64,000 nt of DNA. Origin: Hyposmocoma kahamanoa. Its lineage: Eukaryota; Arthropoda; Insecta; Lepidoptera; Cosmopterigidae. This document shows positions 1 through 10,535 of the stretch, piece by piece (the stretch's first letter is position 1; every line of letters begins with the position of its first letter). The notes beneath the pieces are model-generated. The model had not been told where the DNA came from. It ran no database searches and saw only the letters and a program-made list of their open reading frames with translations. Position numbers and translations under genes: made by a program. Where the stretch lies: NCBI RefSeq assembly GCF_003589595.1, contig NW_020654080.1:2394548-2458547 (forward strand). The letters are read 5' to 3'.

Positions 1-2878
1 TTTAAATTCGATAGTTTCTGCCCACCCCAATGTGAATCCAAACGCGTAAGCATGCATCGAGATAAATGGCTAAAGCAAATAAATTTAGTACTGGCCGTTG
101 TGTATCATTTCAGTTCCCTCTATATTTATGTATTACATTTATTAAATAATAACATTTATTTTAAGTATATTTTCTCGTCGCACACAAAACGCTATTCAAA
201 CGCACATAAATGATATTCTGGCAACACTATCCTCCCTCTCACCCGCGCCCCGCTACCTCAAAACTGTCGTCCGATTTCGAAAACTTGAAGCAGCAAGTGC
301 ACGCGAGTGACACTCAAAATAAATTATAAAAAGCTCATTCAATAATATTAAAATCCAGTTAAACTTATATTCTTAACCAAAAAGTATAGATATTGTAGTG
401 AGACATAAGAAAACCTTGGACATTATATTAAACTCAATTGCTGGATGTGCTTTTACGATAAGTTCTGGTCCCTCCAAAAACGTTTCCTCAAATCTGTTGG
501 AAAAAAAAACTCCTATTCGAAGTCGGTTAAAAATTGATCCTAATAGATAAATCTTGATCTCTAGGCACTTTATAAATAAATAGTAACAAAAAATCATTGT
601 CAAAGCAAAAGAACTAATAAAGACTTAAAATGTATTACTTCTGAACCAACGTGCATAAATTCATTCAATCACATCTCTAGCATACGCAGTCGAAACCACT
701 GTGCGGACATACCTGTCATAATTCAGCGCAATCTGCGTGGAGCGCGTTTTGCCTGAGTGACAGGCGCCATAAAACTTTACGAGGATCGAACCTGCACAGT
801 GGACCGCGCGACCGCCTCGCCGTGCAAAAAAACTGGAGCACACCCGCTGCCTTCATGAAAATTAATAGCGTTTCGTACGAACCTTTTCGTTTGGTGTTCG
901 GCGTTTTTGGAATTTTCTTTCGCAATTTGTCTTTTTCTCTGCCCAATTTCACCGTTTAAACTGGTACTTTTAAGAACAAAACTTTTGGAACAAATTTTTG
1001 AATTCTTTTAAAACACCTTGGCATTTCAGCTTTAAAATATTCACTACTTTAAGGGCTAAAATTACGGCAATTAGAAATTAAAACGGCTTACCGGATAATC
1101 AATTACGTTTTTTGCACGCAAAAAGAAACCTATCAACGCTGATATGCCAGAGTAAAAATAAAAACACATTTTGGAAAGAAAGTTTTATTATGTTACTCGT
1201 AAAAAACCCTGTCAATATCAATTTCTCATCTTCACGTTCGAAAAAACTTCGAGAAAAAGAATCACCAGGCCATTTTTTTCCGAAATTAAGGTGAAACACC
1301 CGAAAACCGGCAAACCGGTTATATGCAATAAATCTTCAAGATGCTTTCGATCGCTCATCTTTCGTTCAAAGTTGCGTACACTGCTTGAATACTTAAGCAT
1401 TTACAAGTTGAAGGTTCTTTTAAGAAGGCAATGTATATAAGTTAAAAGCGGAATTGAATTGGGCAGATGGTGTTCTTTATTCGCCGTAGGATTGGTGGAC
1501 TGGGCAGGTCATCGCGTCGCCATATTTGGCATCCGATCGGGCGGTCGGCATAAATGATTCGAAATTGTTTCCGCGAGCGTACGAGACGGCACAAAAACCA
1601 CGTGTCACAGCAATAAATCATTCGAGCCGAGTTTACTCGATTAAATGAACGATTCGATTGCCGATGCGACGATTACATACTCGTACGTTTATAGAGAGAG
1701 TTGTAAGGAAGAATGTCGTCGTTCGTTTTTGTTTTAAACAGTTTTTGAAAGTTTTTGTTGGACTTGCGTATCGAAGGCTTTGTTTGCGTTTCGATAACGG
1801 TATTTTGTAAAATTAAAATTTAAAGGGCATCGCTGTTTCTTATGGGCATAATTGAATACGTCTACATTAAATAAGTAAAATGACACTCCTATAGTTGTGT
1901 CTGATTTTCATACAAATAATTATTTATGATCTTTTTACTTCCAAATATAAGCTCGTTGCGTTTTAAGGTTGGAACTTAATGTCATATTCATCACAAACCA
2001 ATTTTCACATAAATAAGAAATGTATCTAAGATTTTAATAGTGCAGTTTGATATTTTACTAAAATATTTTACTATTTTTCAACAATAACAATTTGTCTCCA
2101 GTATTATAATACAATACAAATGTTTTTACCAAAACTCATTCACTTAACAAAATAAATACATCCATAATATTGAGGTAACACCACTCTGTTACCAGGATTT
2201 CATAAAACACAAAAAGATATCGATCGACCGAAATGTCGGTTTCATTCCGACCGAACATGGTGACACGCCAAAAAGCGGTACTCGTAAATAACAAATGCAT
2301 TCTCATAAAGAGAGATGCACCGGTTGGGAGAGTAAAAAAGTGACTCTGCGATTGAGAGAGTTCTCAAACTTTCAGAGGTTTTCTATACGAGCATTGTTTC
2401 TATATTTTTATGTTGAAATTCATCGTAAGAATATATTTTTAGACTGATAAGTCGACAATATGTTGTATATCTAAGTGAAAAATAGATGAATATTATATAA
2501 ATATTGAAAAACAACGTGTTATTCCATGTTTTAGTAATTTTTAATTTTTAATCTTTTAATAATTCTTCCATATTGTTAAATAAAGATAAGAATAATATAC
2601 AAAATTTTCTTACTACATATAGAACAAATGATAATAGGGCTATTCAAAGCTAGAGTGAATAGACACTGATTAGGCAATCGCGCCACATCAGGTGAGATAT
2701 TACCTTGCGTCAGTCTAATTTACATTTTTTTTAAATTCTTCCTTAACTCTAATAGTTAATCAGTTAATCAATCGTATTAAAATCAGCCATGACCATGAGG
2801 TCTGTGAAAAGAGTTGGTTCGTTTGAAAAAACAAATTTAAGCGAAAAAATTGTTTCATTCTCAAATTCATCGTTCATC
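1..2878. other. AT-rich single-copy stretch, no gene recognised
   Basis: No repeat family shared with the rest of the window and no convincing coding sequence was seen. Two less AT-rich patches stand out: about 660-900, and about 1450-1700, which is CpG-containing. Short open frames near 660-950 and 1100-1440 overlap one another on both strands, show no known motif and look like chance. The patches could be regulatory or untranslated sequence of a neighbouring gene, but nothing in the window shows this. Confidence 0.4.
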
Positions 2879-2908
2879 ATGTGGACGTCATTTCATTGAC
2901 GTCCACAT
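2879..2908. repeat. Perfect inverted repeat with CRE-like half sites
   Basis: Two perfect 12-bp arms (ATGTGGACGTCA and its complement) are separated by the 6-bp spacer TTTCAT. Each arm carries TGACGTCC, close to the TGACGTCA site bound by CREB/ATF-type bZIP proteins. It may be a hairpin, a paired binding site, or chance. Confidence 0.6.
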
Positions 2909-3127
2909 CTTTCAAATTTTCGATATCATATTTATTTGTTTTTATTATATAAAGAGTTGAAGTGTATACGCAGAGAAATATGTTTAGAAGTATCGAAAAC
3001 TGGACGTAATACGTTGCCACTGTCAACAATATGGCGGCTACGAGAGAGCTATAATAGTAATTACTTATTGAGTTCTAAGTTTTCGCCATTGTTATACGTA
3101 GGAAATAAAACATTTTTTTTTGTAAGC

Positions 3128-3235
3128 ATCGGGAAAAACAATGGGACCTGCAAATAGCCTGAAACGATGGTTTGTTAGAAAAAAAGAAATATACGCAATT
3201 AAAGCCCGAAAACATAGTTTCAGTTTTTAAACTAC
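3128..3235 (+). repeat. REP-2 copy, degraded
   Basis: Contains a run related to GGGACCTG, then TTTGTTAGAAAAAA, then ATATACGCAATTAAAGCCCG, which aligns with better copies near 19548 and 58455. It is probably the 3' end of a Penelope-like or other retroelement; the family assignment is inference. Confidence 0.5.
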
Positions 3236-3382
3236 ACAATTGGTCCCTTGATATTAGTAGAAATACAAACCAACTCAAGGGCAAGGTCAGATTAGTGTCC
3301 TTAAAATATTTACAGTAATTAATAAATAATTCAATTTAAAAATTGCAACAGATAAATGATATAAGTAAATATGTTACTAGAA

Positions 3383-3686
3383 TCGATACTACCTCGGCTT
3401 GAATTCAAACTCTTCCCGTACTGAATCAGTTCTTTTTTTACAAACGAAATCAAAGCTATTTGAAAAATGAATATCGTATACTGTACGTGGTCTATTTAGT
3501 TCAGTTGATATAAAAAAAAAATCATTGTTATGTGTACAGTACCTATTGAATACAACGATTTGTTTTTGGAAAATTTCGAGGTAAGTTGTGGTTTTTTTCT
3601 ATCGTGAAAATTTTTAGATTGTGTATATTAATTCAACACTCTCACTGTTATGCAGAATCAACCAAAGCCATTTGAGGTTATATCGA
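3383..3686 (+). repeat. REP-1 copy 1
   Basis: This 304-bp block aligns along its length with 6627-7002 and 10536-11258. Its ends read TCGATACTACCTC and, as the complement of the right end, TCGATATAACCTC, so short terminal inverted repeats are likely. There is no coding capacity. It is probably a non-autonomous DNA transposon, though the termini are eroded in the other copies. Confidence 0.6.
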
Positions 3687-4140
3687 CTTCTTTCGTATTC
3701 CGACGCTCTCATTAGACTATATGGCGGACAGGAATGAAAGATTATATTACGTCCTAGGCATATCAAACAAGGATGACCTGTAAAAAGCTTGTGTTATTCC
3801 TCCGCAAAATTACGGGAGGTAATTTTGAAACTCTTCACAAATTTTCATCTTCTAAGTATTTTTTTATCTATCGAGTTTCTATTATTGGAATTCATCACAA
3901 TATGAAGAGACCAGTCATTTAAAACTCGTATGAGTTAATACCGCTATCTTGTTTGGTAAACGCTGAGCGTACTTTGCCTAAATCAGAAAAAGGCTAATAA
4001 GGTTCAATATCCCAAAAATTAGCTTTTGTTTTTAGTCATAAAAATGTCTGTGACTAAATGGCAGAAAAGTTAAAAATTATTTATAATTGTTTTTACTTAA
4101 ATGGGATTACATAGCGTTTAGTAATAGGCGATAACCGAAC
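3687..4140. other. No feature seen
   Basis: AT-rich sequence without a recognisable repeat, RNA gene or coding frame. Confidence 0.4.
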
Positions 4141-4149
4141 GGTGGCCAA

Positions 4150-4320
4150 GAAATGGCTGTAGAAACATGGGACGTGCTGTAGCGAGACGGGTGGACGACA
4201 TTGTCAAAGTTGCGGGCAGTAGACGGGTGAGATTAGCACAGGATTGTGGTGGATGGCACAAACTACGGGAAGCCTATACCCAGCAGTGGGTGAAGTCGGG
4301 CTGTGGATGATGATGATGGT
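4150..4320 (+). pseudogene. RTE-clade LINE, C-terminal reverse transcriptase tail
   Basis: One frame gives RRVDDIVKVAG, RLAQDCGGWHKL and REAYTQQWVKSGCG before a stop, followed by a GATGATGATGG tail. The pattern DDI...LAQDR..W..L.EAY.QQW is how the ORF of RTE-type non-LTR retrotransposons ends in Lepidoptera. Only about the last 45 codons survive, so this is a heavily 5'-truncated or decayed insertion. There is no flanking target duplication that I could see. Confidence 0.75.
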
Positions 4321-5534
4321 GGTAACATTGCGTTACATACATTTATGTCAGCATTGACTTTGTGACGGATGACCTCCTTACACCGTCATTCCACCTTTTT
4401 GTATCGCCTCTCTCCATTTGTATCGTATTGTTTTTCTTCTTCTACTCATATTTAAATTTAAAATGTTGAATTGTTCCATTTTCTTTCGCATTCTGATTTT
4501 ATTTCTTTCGACGGTCACTCCCTGCTTGAGCGCGGTAGCGGATAGTACTAAATCAAATTGTCTAATTTTTTTATTTCTTTTCAAGTTTAATCATAATACA
4601 ATCATTGTAAATCATGTATCGACCATAATAAGCGAATAAAAGTCTATCTGTAATTCAACATAATACAACCCGATAAGGGGTAAGTGCCTAAATATAACAC
4701 CTACCAATTTTAGGTTTAAGTTAGGGAGTGTTTTTTTTATTAGTGTGCTGTTTTTCTACATTTACCTTTTCTTTCTTTCAGTTTTTTTTTCTTTACTTTA
4801 CCTTTTACTTCAAATAAATTTGTGGACCGGAAGTTTCCTGTTTTACTGCCGTGATTCCGATCACGGTTGTTAGGATTACAACCCTTTCAACTTTATTTCA
4901 GGTAGGACTTGTGAGTGCCTTTTTCAAATTAAAAAATTTTTTTTTCCTAAAATTCTTCTCATATCACTTTGATCGTTCTTTCCGTGGACTCTTCGTATGT
5001 TATGATATAATACGGTCTAATTTCATTAATGTGATTTTTTTAAATGAAATAAAACTTTGAGTTTCACAACGGTAATTAAACTGGCCAGTACAGTCTCACG
5101 AACATTGTACTTCCATACTTCGGATGCCTCCATGTGCACTGCCACCGAAATTCACAGCATTGTTCTTTAAACAAAATTGAGCTATAAATATTCTACACGT
5201 AATTCTTGATTGTGAAATTTTGTCCAGACAATTTGCATGTTCGGCCCAGCGGGATGTCACACATTATTACACTTAATTTCAACCTTCATTTGACGGTTTC
5301 TTGATTAAAAACTTATAACAAAGTGGACATTGGTACGTAATCTATGGAAGTTGGGTAAACAGAAATGTACGAGCTGTACAATAAATTCTTTTTTCGAGTG
5401 TTTTATTACATGCTTAAAGCCGATGTTGTACGTGATTATCTTTTCTTATAGTTAATGAGCAGCTGACAAATAATTAAAATTTCATTTAAAGTGATAAATT
5501 AATGAAGTAAATCTGTGTTTTATAATTATGTAGA
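4321..5534. other. No gene recognised
   Basis: Long AT-rich stretch. A 68-codon minus-strand frame at 4378-4584 is rich in Lys and Arg and contains RMRKKMEQF and RYKWREA. It matches no family I know and has no partner elsewhere in the window, so I leave it uncalled. The rest is poly-T-rich spacer. Confidence 0.35.
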
Positions 5535-5537
5535 ATA

Positions 5538-5790
5538 TTATTTGTTGAGCCTCGCAAGCAGAGGCCGTAGGTTTGAATCCCGGCTCGCATCTCTGAGTTT
5601 CTCGGAATTAATATGAAATTTACCAAGAGGTCATGCACGTCGAAGAAGGTTCACAACGCTCGAAAACGTGTGAAATCCCCAATCCACTTTAGGCCAGCGT
5701 GGCGAACTGTGGCCTTAACCCTCGCTTGAGAGAAGACCCGTGCCCAGCAGTGAGACATATAAATAGATTGGTGATGATGACTGATTCAAG
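5538..5790 (+). mobile_element. SINE-D copy
   Basis: Begins in a tRNA-like head (AAGCAGAGGCCGTAGG then TTTGAATCCCGGCTCG, a B-box-like segment). It runs through the family body and ends with CCGTGCCCAGCAGTGAGAC and a GATGATGATG tail. This layout is a common lepidopteran tRNA-derived SINE. The 5' A-box part is missing or decayed. Confidence 0.75.
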
Positions 5791-5835
5791 TGCTTCCTAC
5801 GAGAATCATACAGAATCCATCGGACTCGTATTTTT

Positions 5836-6136
5836 AGCAGCAATAGAAGCTATTTGTGAAAAAGTTCGTTCAGAGAAGGAATACCACCTTAGCTGTTTCT
5901 GCCGCCAAGCAGTAATTGGAGCATTACTGCGTTCCAGTTTAGAAGGGTTAAGTGTGCTGATGAAATTACAGGTACACGGGACTAGTCAACTTATGTCTCA
6001 AGGTGACGGGCGCAGTGCACATCAGATCTTTGCGATTGCTCTGAGTGGCACTGCAACTGTTATGGACAGGCGTGTCACTCTCCAACAGGCGCACGTTGTT
6101 AGTTCGCATTCGTCCCGTCACTTGGTATCATAAAAT
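5836..6136 (+). mobile_element. SINE-C copy, near full length
   Basis: Aligns from the 5' AGCAGCAATAGAAGC region through GCAACTGTTATGGACAGGCG to CACTTGGTATCATAAAA with the other copies of this family, the most frequent repeat here. A frame of 144 codons at 5699-6133 crosses both this copy and the preceding SINE-D. It is a by-product of their higher GC content rather than a gene. No clear A and B boxes were found, so the SINE class is inferred from size, an A-rich 3' end and copy number. Confidence 0.85.
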
Positions 6137-6626
6137 ATATGTATTTTTATATAAGCTAATGTGCTCTCTAAAAAAAATCTATTAAATGCCTATCACAAGT
6201 TTTTTTTCTAAGCCAATAATTCGAATAGCTCAAAGCGATGTGGCGGAAATGTATGAAATATCTCAATCGCATCAATTAAGCGTGAAACCGGGGCGTGAGG
6301 CGCGCCGGCGCAGCCCGGGGGCGCTTTCGTCGTGACTACTGTTTCAATGTTTAATAGTCGTCTGCAGACTCGTGGGAAACTCAATAGATAGCTTAATATC
6401 AATATTTACTTGCTAACTTTCTTTAAGGAAACGTATGTAAGCTAATATTATATTATATTTTTTAATCTAAAACATTTTTAATGCGTCAATGACGTCTTTT
6501 TAATTAAAAACTAAATTATACTAACTCTCAGGTGACGAAAAGTATGTTGTTCCATGAGAGTTTAAATAACGGAATTATAAAACAGTAGTATAAACTTTAA
6601 ATCGACATTAGCTACGGATTTATTAC
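6137..6626. other. Spacer with a GC-rich patch at 6280-6335
   Basis: Mostly AT-rich, with one abrupt CpG- and GC-rich patch containing GAGGCGCGCCGGCGCAGCCC. No coding frame is supported. Confidence 0.35.
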
Positions 6627-7002
6627 GGGATACTACCCCAGTTCTAATTCAAATTTTTCCCATACTAATACGGTTCATTTTGCTTGGATCGAGCGGCGGA
6701 GATGTTATTTTTTTTATATACGAAATTAAAGACGTAATATTCGTATAAGTACCGTATACTATACGTATCCTATTTAGTTCAGATGTTATATATAAAAAAA
6801 ATTGTATCTATTGAATACAGCTGTTTTGTGGTAAAATTTCGATGTAAGTTTGTGTTTTATTCAATCGCGAGAATTTTTAGGTATTGTGTTTTCACACGAT
6901 ATAATAATCAGTGTATATTCGCAAGTTTACTATATATTTTTTACAAAGAGATTGACTGTTACTGTTGTGTAATATCAACACAAGGTATTTAAGGTTGTAC
7001 CG
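6627..7002 (+). repeat. REP-1 copy 2
   Basis: Aligns with 3383-3686 and 10536-11258, sharing GGTTCATTTTGCTTGGATCG, GTATACTATACG and TTTTCACACGATATAATAATC in order. Terminal matches (GGATACTACCCC against the complement of AAGGTTGTACC) suggest decayed inverted repeats. Confidence 0.6.
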
Positions 7003-7163
7003 ACTATTAAAGCAAAATTAAACAAATTACTTTCCTCTACTAACAATATTATAGTTATTTAAAGTAACTTTATAAAAAAATACTAAAAACATAATTTTGA
7101 AACGAACTCACAAACAAAAACAAGTCTCTATAGAATAGCATTAGAATTATTTAATCTCCACCA

Positions 7164-7230
7164 GCGCATGCGCGAGGTGTGAACGCGATACGATCGCGCG
7201 CGTCACGATTTATAAGCGCGACCGCGTGTG
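7164..7230. promoter_or_regulatory. CpG-rich patch with NRF-1/Ewg-type palindrome
   Basis: GCGCATGCGC at 7164-7173 is the core site of NRF-1 and its insect relative Erect wing. It is followed by a dense CpG run (CGATCGCGCGCGTCACG) and TTTATAAGCGCG. This could be part of a promoter or enhancer, but no transcript start or gene is visible downstream. Confidence 0.3.
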
Positions 7231-7524
7231 ACAATATCGAATATTTTGAATAGCTCACATTGCTGGCGGGACCACTGGGTGTTTATTTACTTAGATGCTT
7301 TATAGAATTTAAAAAAATATAAATTACCGTTACTTACAAACTGTTTAATTGTTTCAATAGCTGGAATTGCTGCTGGTACCACTGGGCATGTAGTTTGTTA
7401 GAAGGTTTTTAAATTCTTTTATACCGTTTGTTCTTAAAAGAAAATATCTATTTAAAAACCAACCCGCATCATTCCTGACTGGCTTTGCTGAAGTCAAGTA
7501 GATACCCAATTATATAACATCGCC

Positions 7525-7765
7525 TTGGAACGAAAACCTTGCATTATCATCAACCCATTTATACGTCCCATACATTTAGTCAAAGCAGATTGCGGGCTTC
7601 ACACGTTTTCCCAAGGTTGTGGAATGTTTTCCTTCACCGAGAAGCTCACGGTGAACTTAAAATTAAATTTCGCACATAAATTCCGAAAACTTAGAGGTAC
7701 GAGTCTAGATTCGAACCCACAGCTTCTGCTTGAGAGGCGATAGGTCAAACTATTAGGCTAGCACG
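7525..7765 (-). mobile_element. SINE-D copy, reverse orientation
   Basis: Read on the minus strand, the right part is a tRNA-like head: GTGCTAGCCTAATAGTTTG, then CCTCTCAAGCAG, then GTGGGTTCGAATCTAG (B box). The left part is the family body, with the sense-strand landmark ATGTTTTCCTTCACCG. It matches the copy at 5538-5790 and the remnant at 42715. Confidence 0.75.
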
Positions 7766-7888
7766 ACTACTTTTAACACCTGTAACACTTTTATTGAAAA
7801 GAGAGTACCATCATCCAACGCTCGTGTTAAATAGCTAATTTCGCTGCAAGTTGCAGCGCTACTTTGTGGCCTTTTATAAACAAAATCA

Positions 7889-8307
7889 TATCCGCTCACG
7901 CGATGCGCTACCCCCACCTACACGGCCCTTAAAGGATAGGATAAACCTACCGCAAAATGGCGGCTATCTGGTTTCGCAAATTAGAAAAGCATTCAGTTTA
8001 AATACAAGTTCAACACCGAAATCACCAGCCCAAACAATAACACACACGATTGTCGTGACGTATTTTTGAAGACGTTTATTTTTTTAAATGACAGACCCAG
8101 GCATTAAAAACTTTATGTTTTGCCAGAGTAGTTACCGAAATAGCAATTAGTATTAGTTCTTTTACCTGTTATAACTTCGATATCCGGTAAATCGGTATAA
8201 AATCATCACCGGCACCTCTAGGTGTGGTATGCTTCCAGAGACGCATGAATCGCGCAACGCTCTGTGGCGGCATGCGTCCACGGCTGCATGTATCGCGTGA
8301 GCGGATA
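7889..8307 (+). mobile_element. MITE-1 copy 1, internally deleted
   Basis: Element of 415 bp at 7891-8305 flanked by TA on both sides. The ends are TCCGCTCACGCGATGCG and the complement TCCGCTCACGCGATAC. About 270 bp of the centre present in other copies is missing between ATTCAGTTTAAATACAAGTT and the CACCGAAATCACCAGCCC segment. Near the right end, about 45 bp of extra GC-rich sequence interrupts the usual GGTATGCGTC. The TA duplication points to the Tc1/mariner superfamily; there is no coding capacity. Confidence 0.9.
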
Positions 8308-8435
8308 AACTTCTAATCGAAGCTCGACGCTGACGCTTAGTAATAAGCGAATTCGCTGGGAGAGTCACGGCTCGTGGCCCTTGGGTTAGAGATCTCGCGC
8401 TTTATGTCGCTCTCGCGCAAGTCGCGCCCTGTCGT

Positions 8436-8492
8436 GCTAGCTCTACAGGCGCAAGACTCGTTTGTCTCGTCACTTATAGTATTAAAAAAAAA
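8436..8492 (+). mobile_element. SINE-C 3' fragment
   Basis: Matches only the last part of the family: GGCGCAAGACTCGTTTG, then TCGTCACTTATAGTATT and an A run. Confidence 0.6.
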
Positions 8493-8615
8493 GTTAAATA
8501 TTATGATTTGAACATGCTAACTAAAAACATAATGATCATGCAATAATTTACACCACGCTTTTATCTTCGTCCTGAAAAATTACATATCACTCTATCAATC
8601 TAATGTGACGAAATA

Positions 8616-8820
8616 CAGTGCCGGACTGTCACGCAGAGGTCCCAGGTTCGATTCCCGGGCCGGGAGAAATATTTATATGGCCTACATTTATTTCTCTCGT
8701 GAGTTTGGGTGTAATTTGTGGTTGTCTATGTGTGTGTCCATGGCACCCGCGACACAGGGTTTCCCTAGTGCGGGGCTATGTTGATTGTGAGCGTTATTGT
8801 GAGCGTTATTTATCATTTAT
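8616..8820 (+). mobile_element. SINE-A copy
   Basis: Starts inside the tRNA head (GCCGGACTGTCACGCAGAGG), keeps the B box GGTTCGATTCC, then the body with TTTATTTCTCTCGTGAGTTT and CACCCGCGACACAGGG, ending in GAGCGTTATT repeats. The A-box part is absent, so it is 5' truncated. Confidence 0.85.
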
Positions 8821-9300
8821 CACTTACTTATAACTTCTTAACTGCGGGCTTAGGACACTCTTCCATAAAAGTGTAAAATATATTTAAAACAATCTGAATC
8901 ACTGAGTCACCGTTCTGCCGTAACGTGCCACAGAGCCATTTCTATTAGACATGAATGTTACACTATAATTGTTTGTGGGAAAATTGTACATTGTTACTGT
9001 ACATTTATTTGGTTTTGTACATACACTCCGTCGCACATTAAATCGCGTAAAATCAATTTTTGGGTGTGCTAAATTCAGCGCTTTGTGAATGACACACGGT
9101 ACAATATATAACTAAGATAAAGACAGAGAAGAAAGGAAAAAACATGACCATTGTTTATTTCAACAAGACAAAATAGTGTTACTATTATATGTAAATTACA
9201 AAAGATTTGCTACTTTAGAATATATTGATCAGAAACGTATTTTTAGGGCAATAACTTCTCAGTGTTTATCGTTAAATCCGAAATTCATATGTTTTTTATC
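8821..9300. other. No feature seen
   Basis: AT-rich spacer without a recognised repeat or frame. Confidence 0.4.
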
Positions 9301-9307
9301 AAGTTGT

Positions 9308-9512
9308 GTGTCTGGTAGCAAGCAGCATATCTACCCATAACAGTTGCAGTACCACTCAGAGAGTTAAATGGCAAAGACTTGAACGATCTAAACCTGAGAC
9401 ATAAGTTGACAAGTCCCATGTGCCTGTAGTTTCCTGCGCCTTGCAAAACATGCACATTACTGCTTGGTGGCAGAAGTAGGTAAGGTGGGAATCTTTCTAC
9501 TGCTACTAAATT
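9308..9512 (-). mobile_element. SINE-C copy, reverse
   Basis: Complement of the family consensus from ACAGTTGCAGTACCACTCAG through ACATAAGTTGACAAGTCCCA to GGCAGAAGTAGGTAAGGTGG and TTTCTACTGCTACT. Middle segments have small deletions. Confidence 0.8.
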
Positions 9513-9583
9513 TGACCAGTGCCTACACGATGCCCCCGGTTACAGTCAGCTATGAAATGAAGGCTTTAACTAGAATTACATTT

Positions 9584-9820
9584 GAACCAACGTCTTCCTA
9601 TAAACCGTACCAGACGTTGTGCCAACTAGGCCACGGAACGAACTTGCGGACCTTACCACATCTTTGTGCTTCAAGATGTTGGTTGGAATCCAACCGGATC
9701 GAAGGAATTTTTGGTAAGTATTCGATCTATGTCTTATAACAAACTAATGGAGTAATTTCACAAAAATAATTGAATGTCGTGGTAGTCAAACATAGTGACA
9801 AGCAATAATCTTATTACACA
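9584..9820. mobile_element. SINE-B, foldback-like arrangement
   Basis: 9584-9655 is the complement of the SINE-B tRNA-like block (AACTAGGCCACGGAACGAAC). It is followed directly by a forward piece with GGTTGGAATCCAACCGGATC and the family tail ATTCGATCT, TATAACAAACTAATGGAG. Two oppositely oriented parts of one family therefore abut, which could come from inversion during insertion or two separate events. Confidence 0.65.
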
Positions 9821-10535
9821 AAAAACGAAAATACAAAGAAGGTTAAAACACACAGTAATAAAAACATTATTTAATAAGGTCTCTATATTGTCAGGAGTAT
9901 TATTTATAAACACATATTTCTTACTTATAAAAATATTTTTATAAAATCATGTCATGTATTAAAATGTAGAGATATTAACATTTACACAGTTGTCATCAAC
10001 AATCGACATTATTGGTGACAACTACATATATATAGATTTAATTTTAATGCCTGAAGGTTACATTCACAAGGTACACTACACATTCGATTAAGTTTGACAA
10101 GCCCTACTTTCTTGCAAAACAAATCCGTTTTCTATCCAGGATGCTGCAAGAGGCCACATTCCTGTACATTTCCATGTAAGTTTTGTTTATAGTGTCCCTC
10201 TTTATTGATCCTTAGGATGCACTAGCAAGCCTGCACAGGACAGGAACCTTCTCAGTCAGGTCCTAACCCCAGATCAGAACGTTTCTTCCGCTTCAACCCT
10301 TTGTCAAAAGGCCAGTGCCTTGAGTGACCCAGTGCCCTACCTAATTTTCATCAATCATCTCCTGATGATGAACACAGAAGTGCGTATTACGGTAAAAATA
10401 GTGAAGATGGCGGTTACCGGCTACCCAAATAACTAACTTAGCTTACTATTTGCTTTCAGTGACGCGATGCATATGCCACCGGCTGCGTCTTGTTGGTCTT
10501 GCCCTTTACAATGTCATGCGTGTCACTCCCTTAAG
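9821..10535. other. Spacer, possible retroelement scrap near 10105-10170
   Basis: Mostly featureless. ATCCAGGATGCTGCAAGAGG resembles the segment at 58090 (TACCCTGGATGGTGCGAGAG), which I read as a Penelope-type tail, but the match is short. 10385-10520 is less AT-rich and contains GAAGATGGCGGTTACCGG. Confidence 0.3.

Noticed and set aside
661..952. Two overlapping minus-strand frames as host exons
   Set aside because: Different frames cover the same bases, there is no known motif and no clear splice pattern; a GC-richer patch explains the lack of stops.
5950..5980. Hammerhead ribozyme core (CTGATGA)
   Set aside because: It is part of the SINE-C consensus, where other copies read CTGGTGA; no GAAA partner or stems were found.
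5699..6133. 144-codon plus-strand frame as a gene
   Set aside because: It spans the end of a SINE-D and a SINE-C; both repeats occur elsewhere in both orientations with broken frames.
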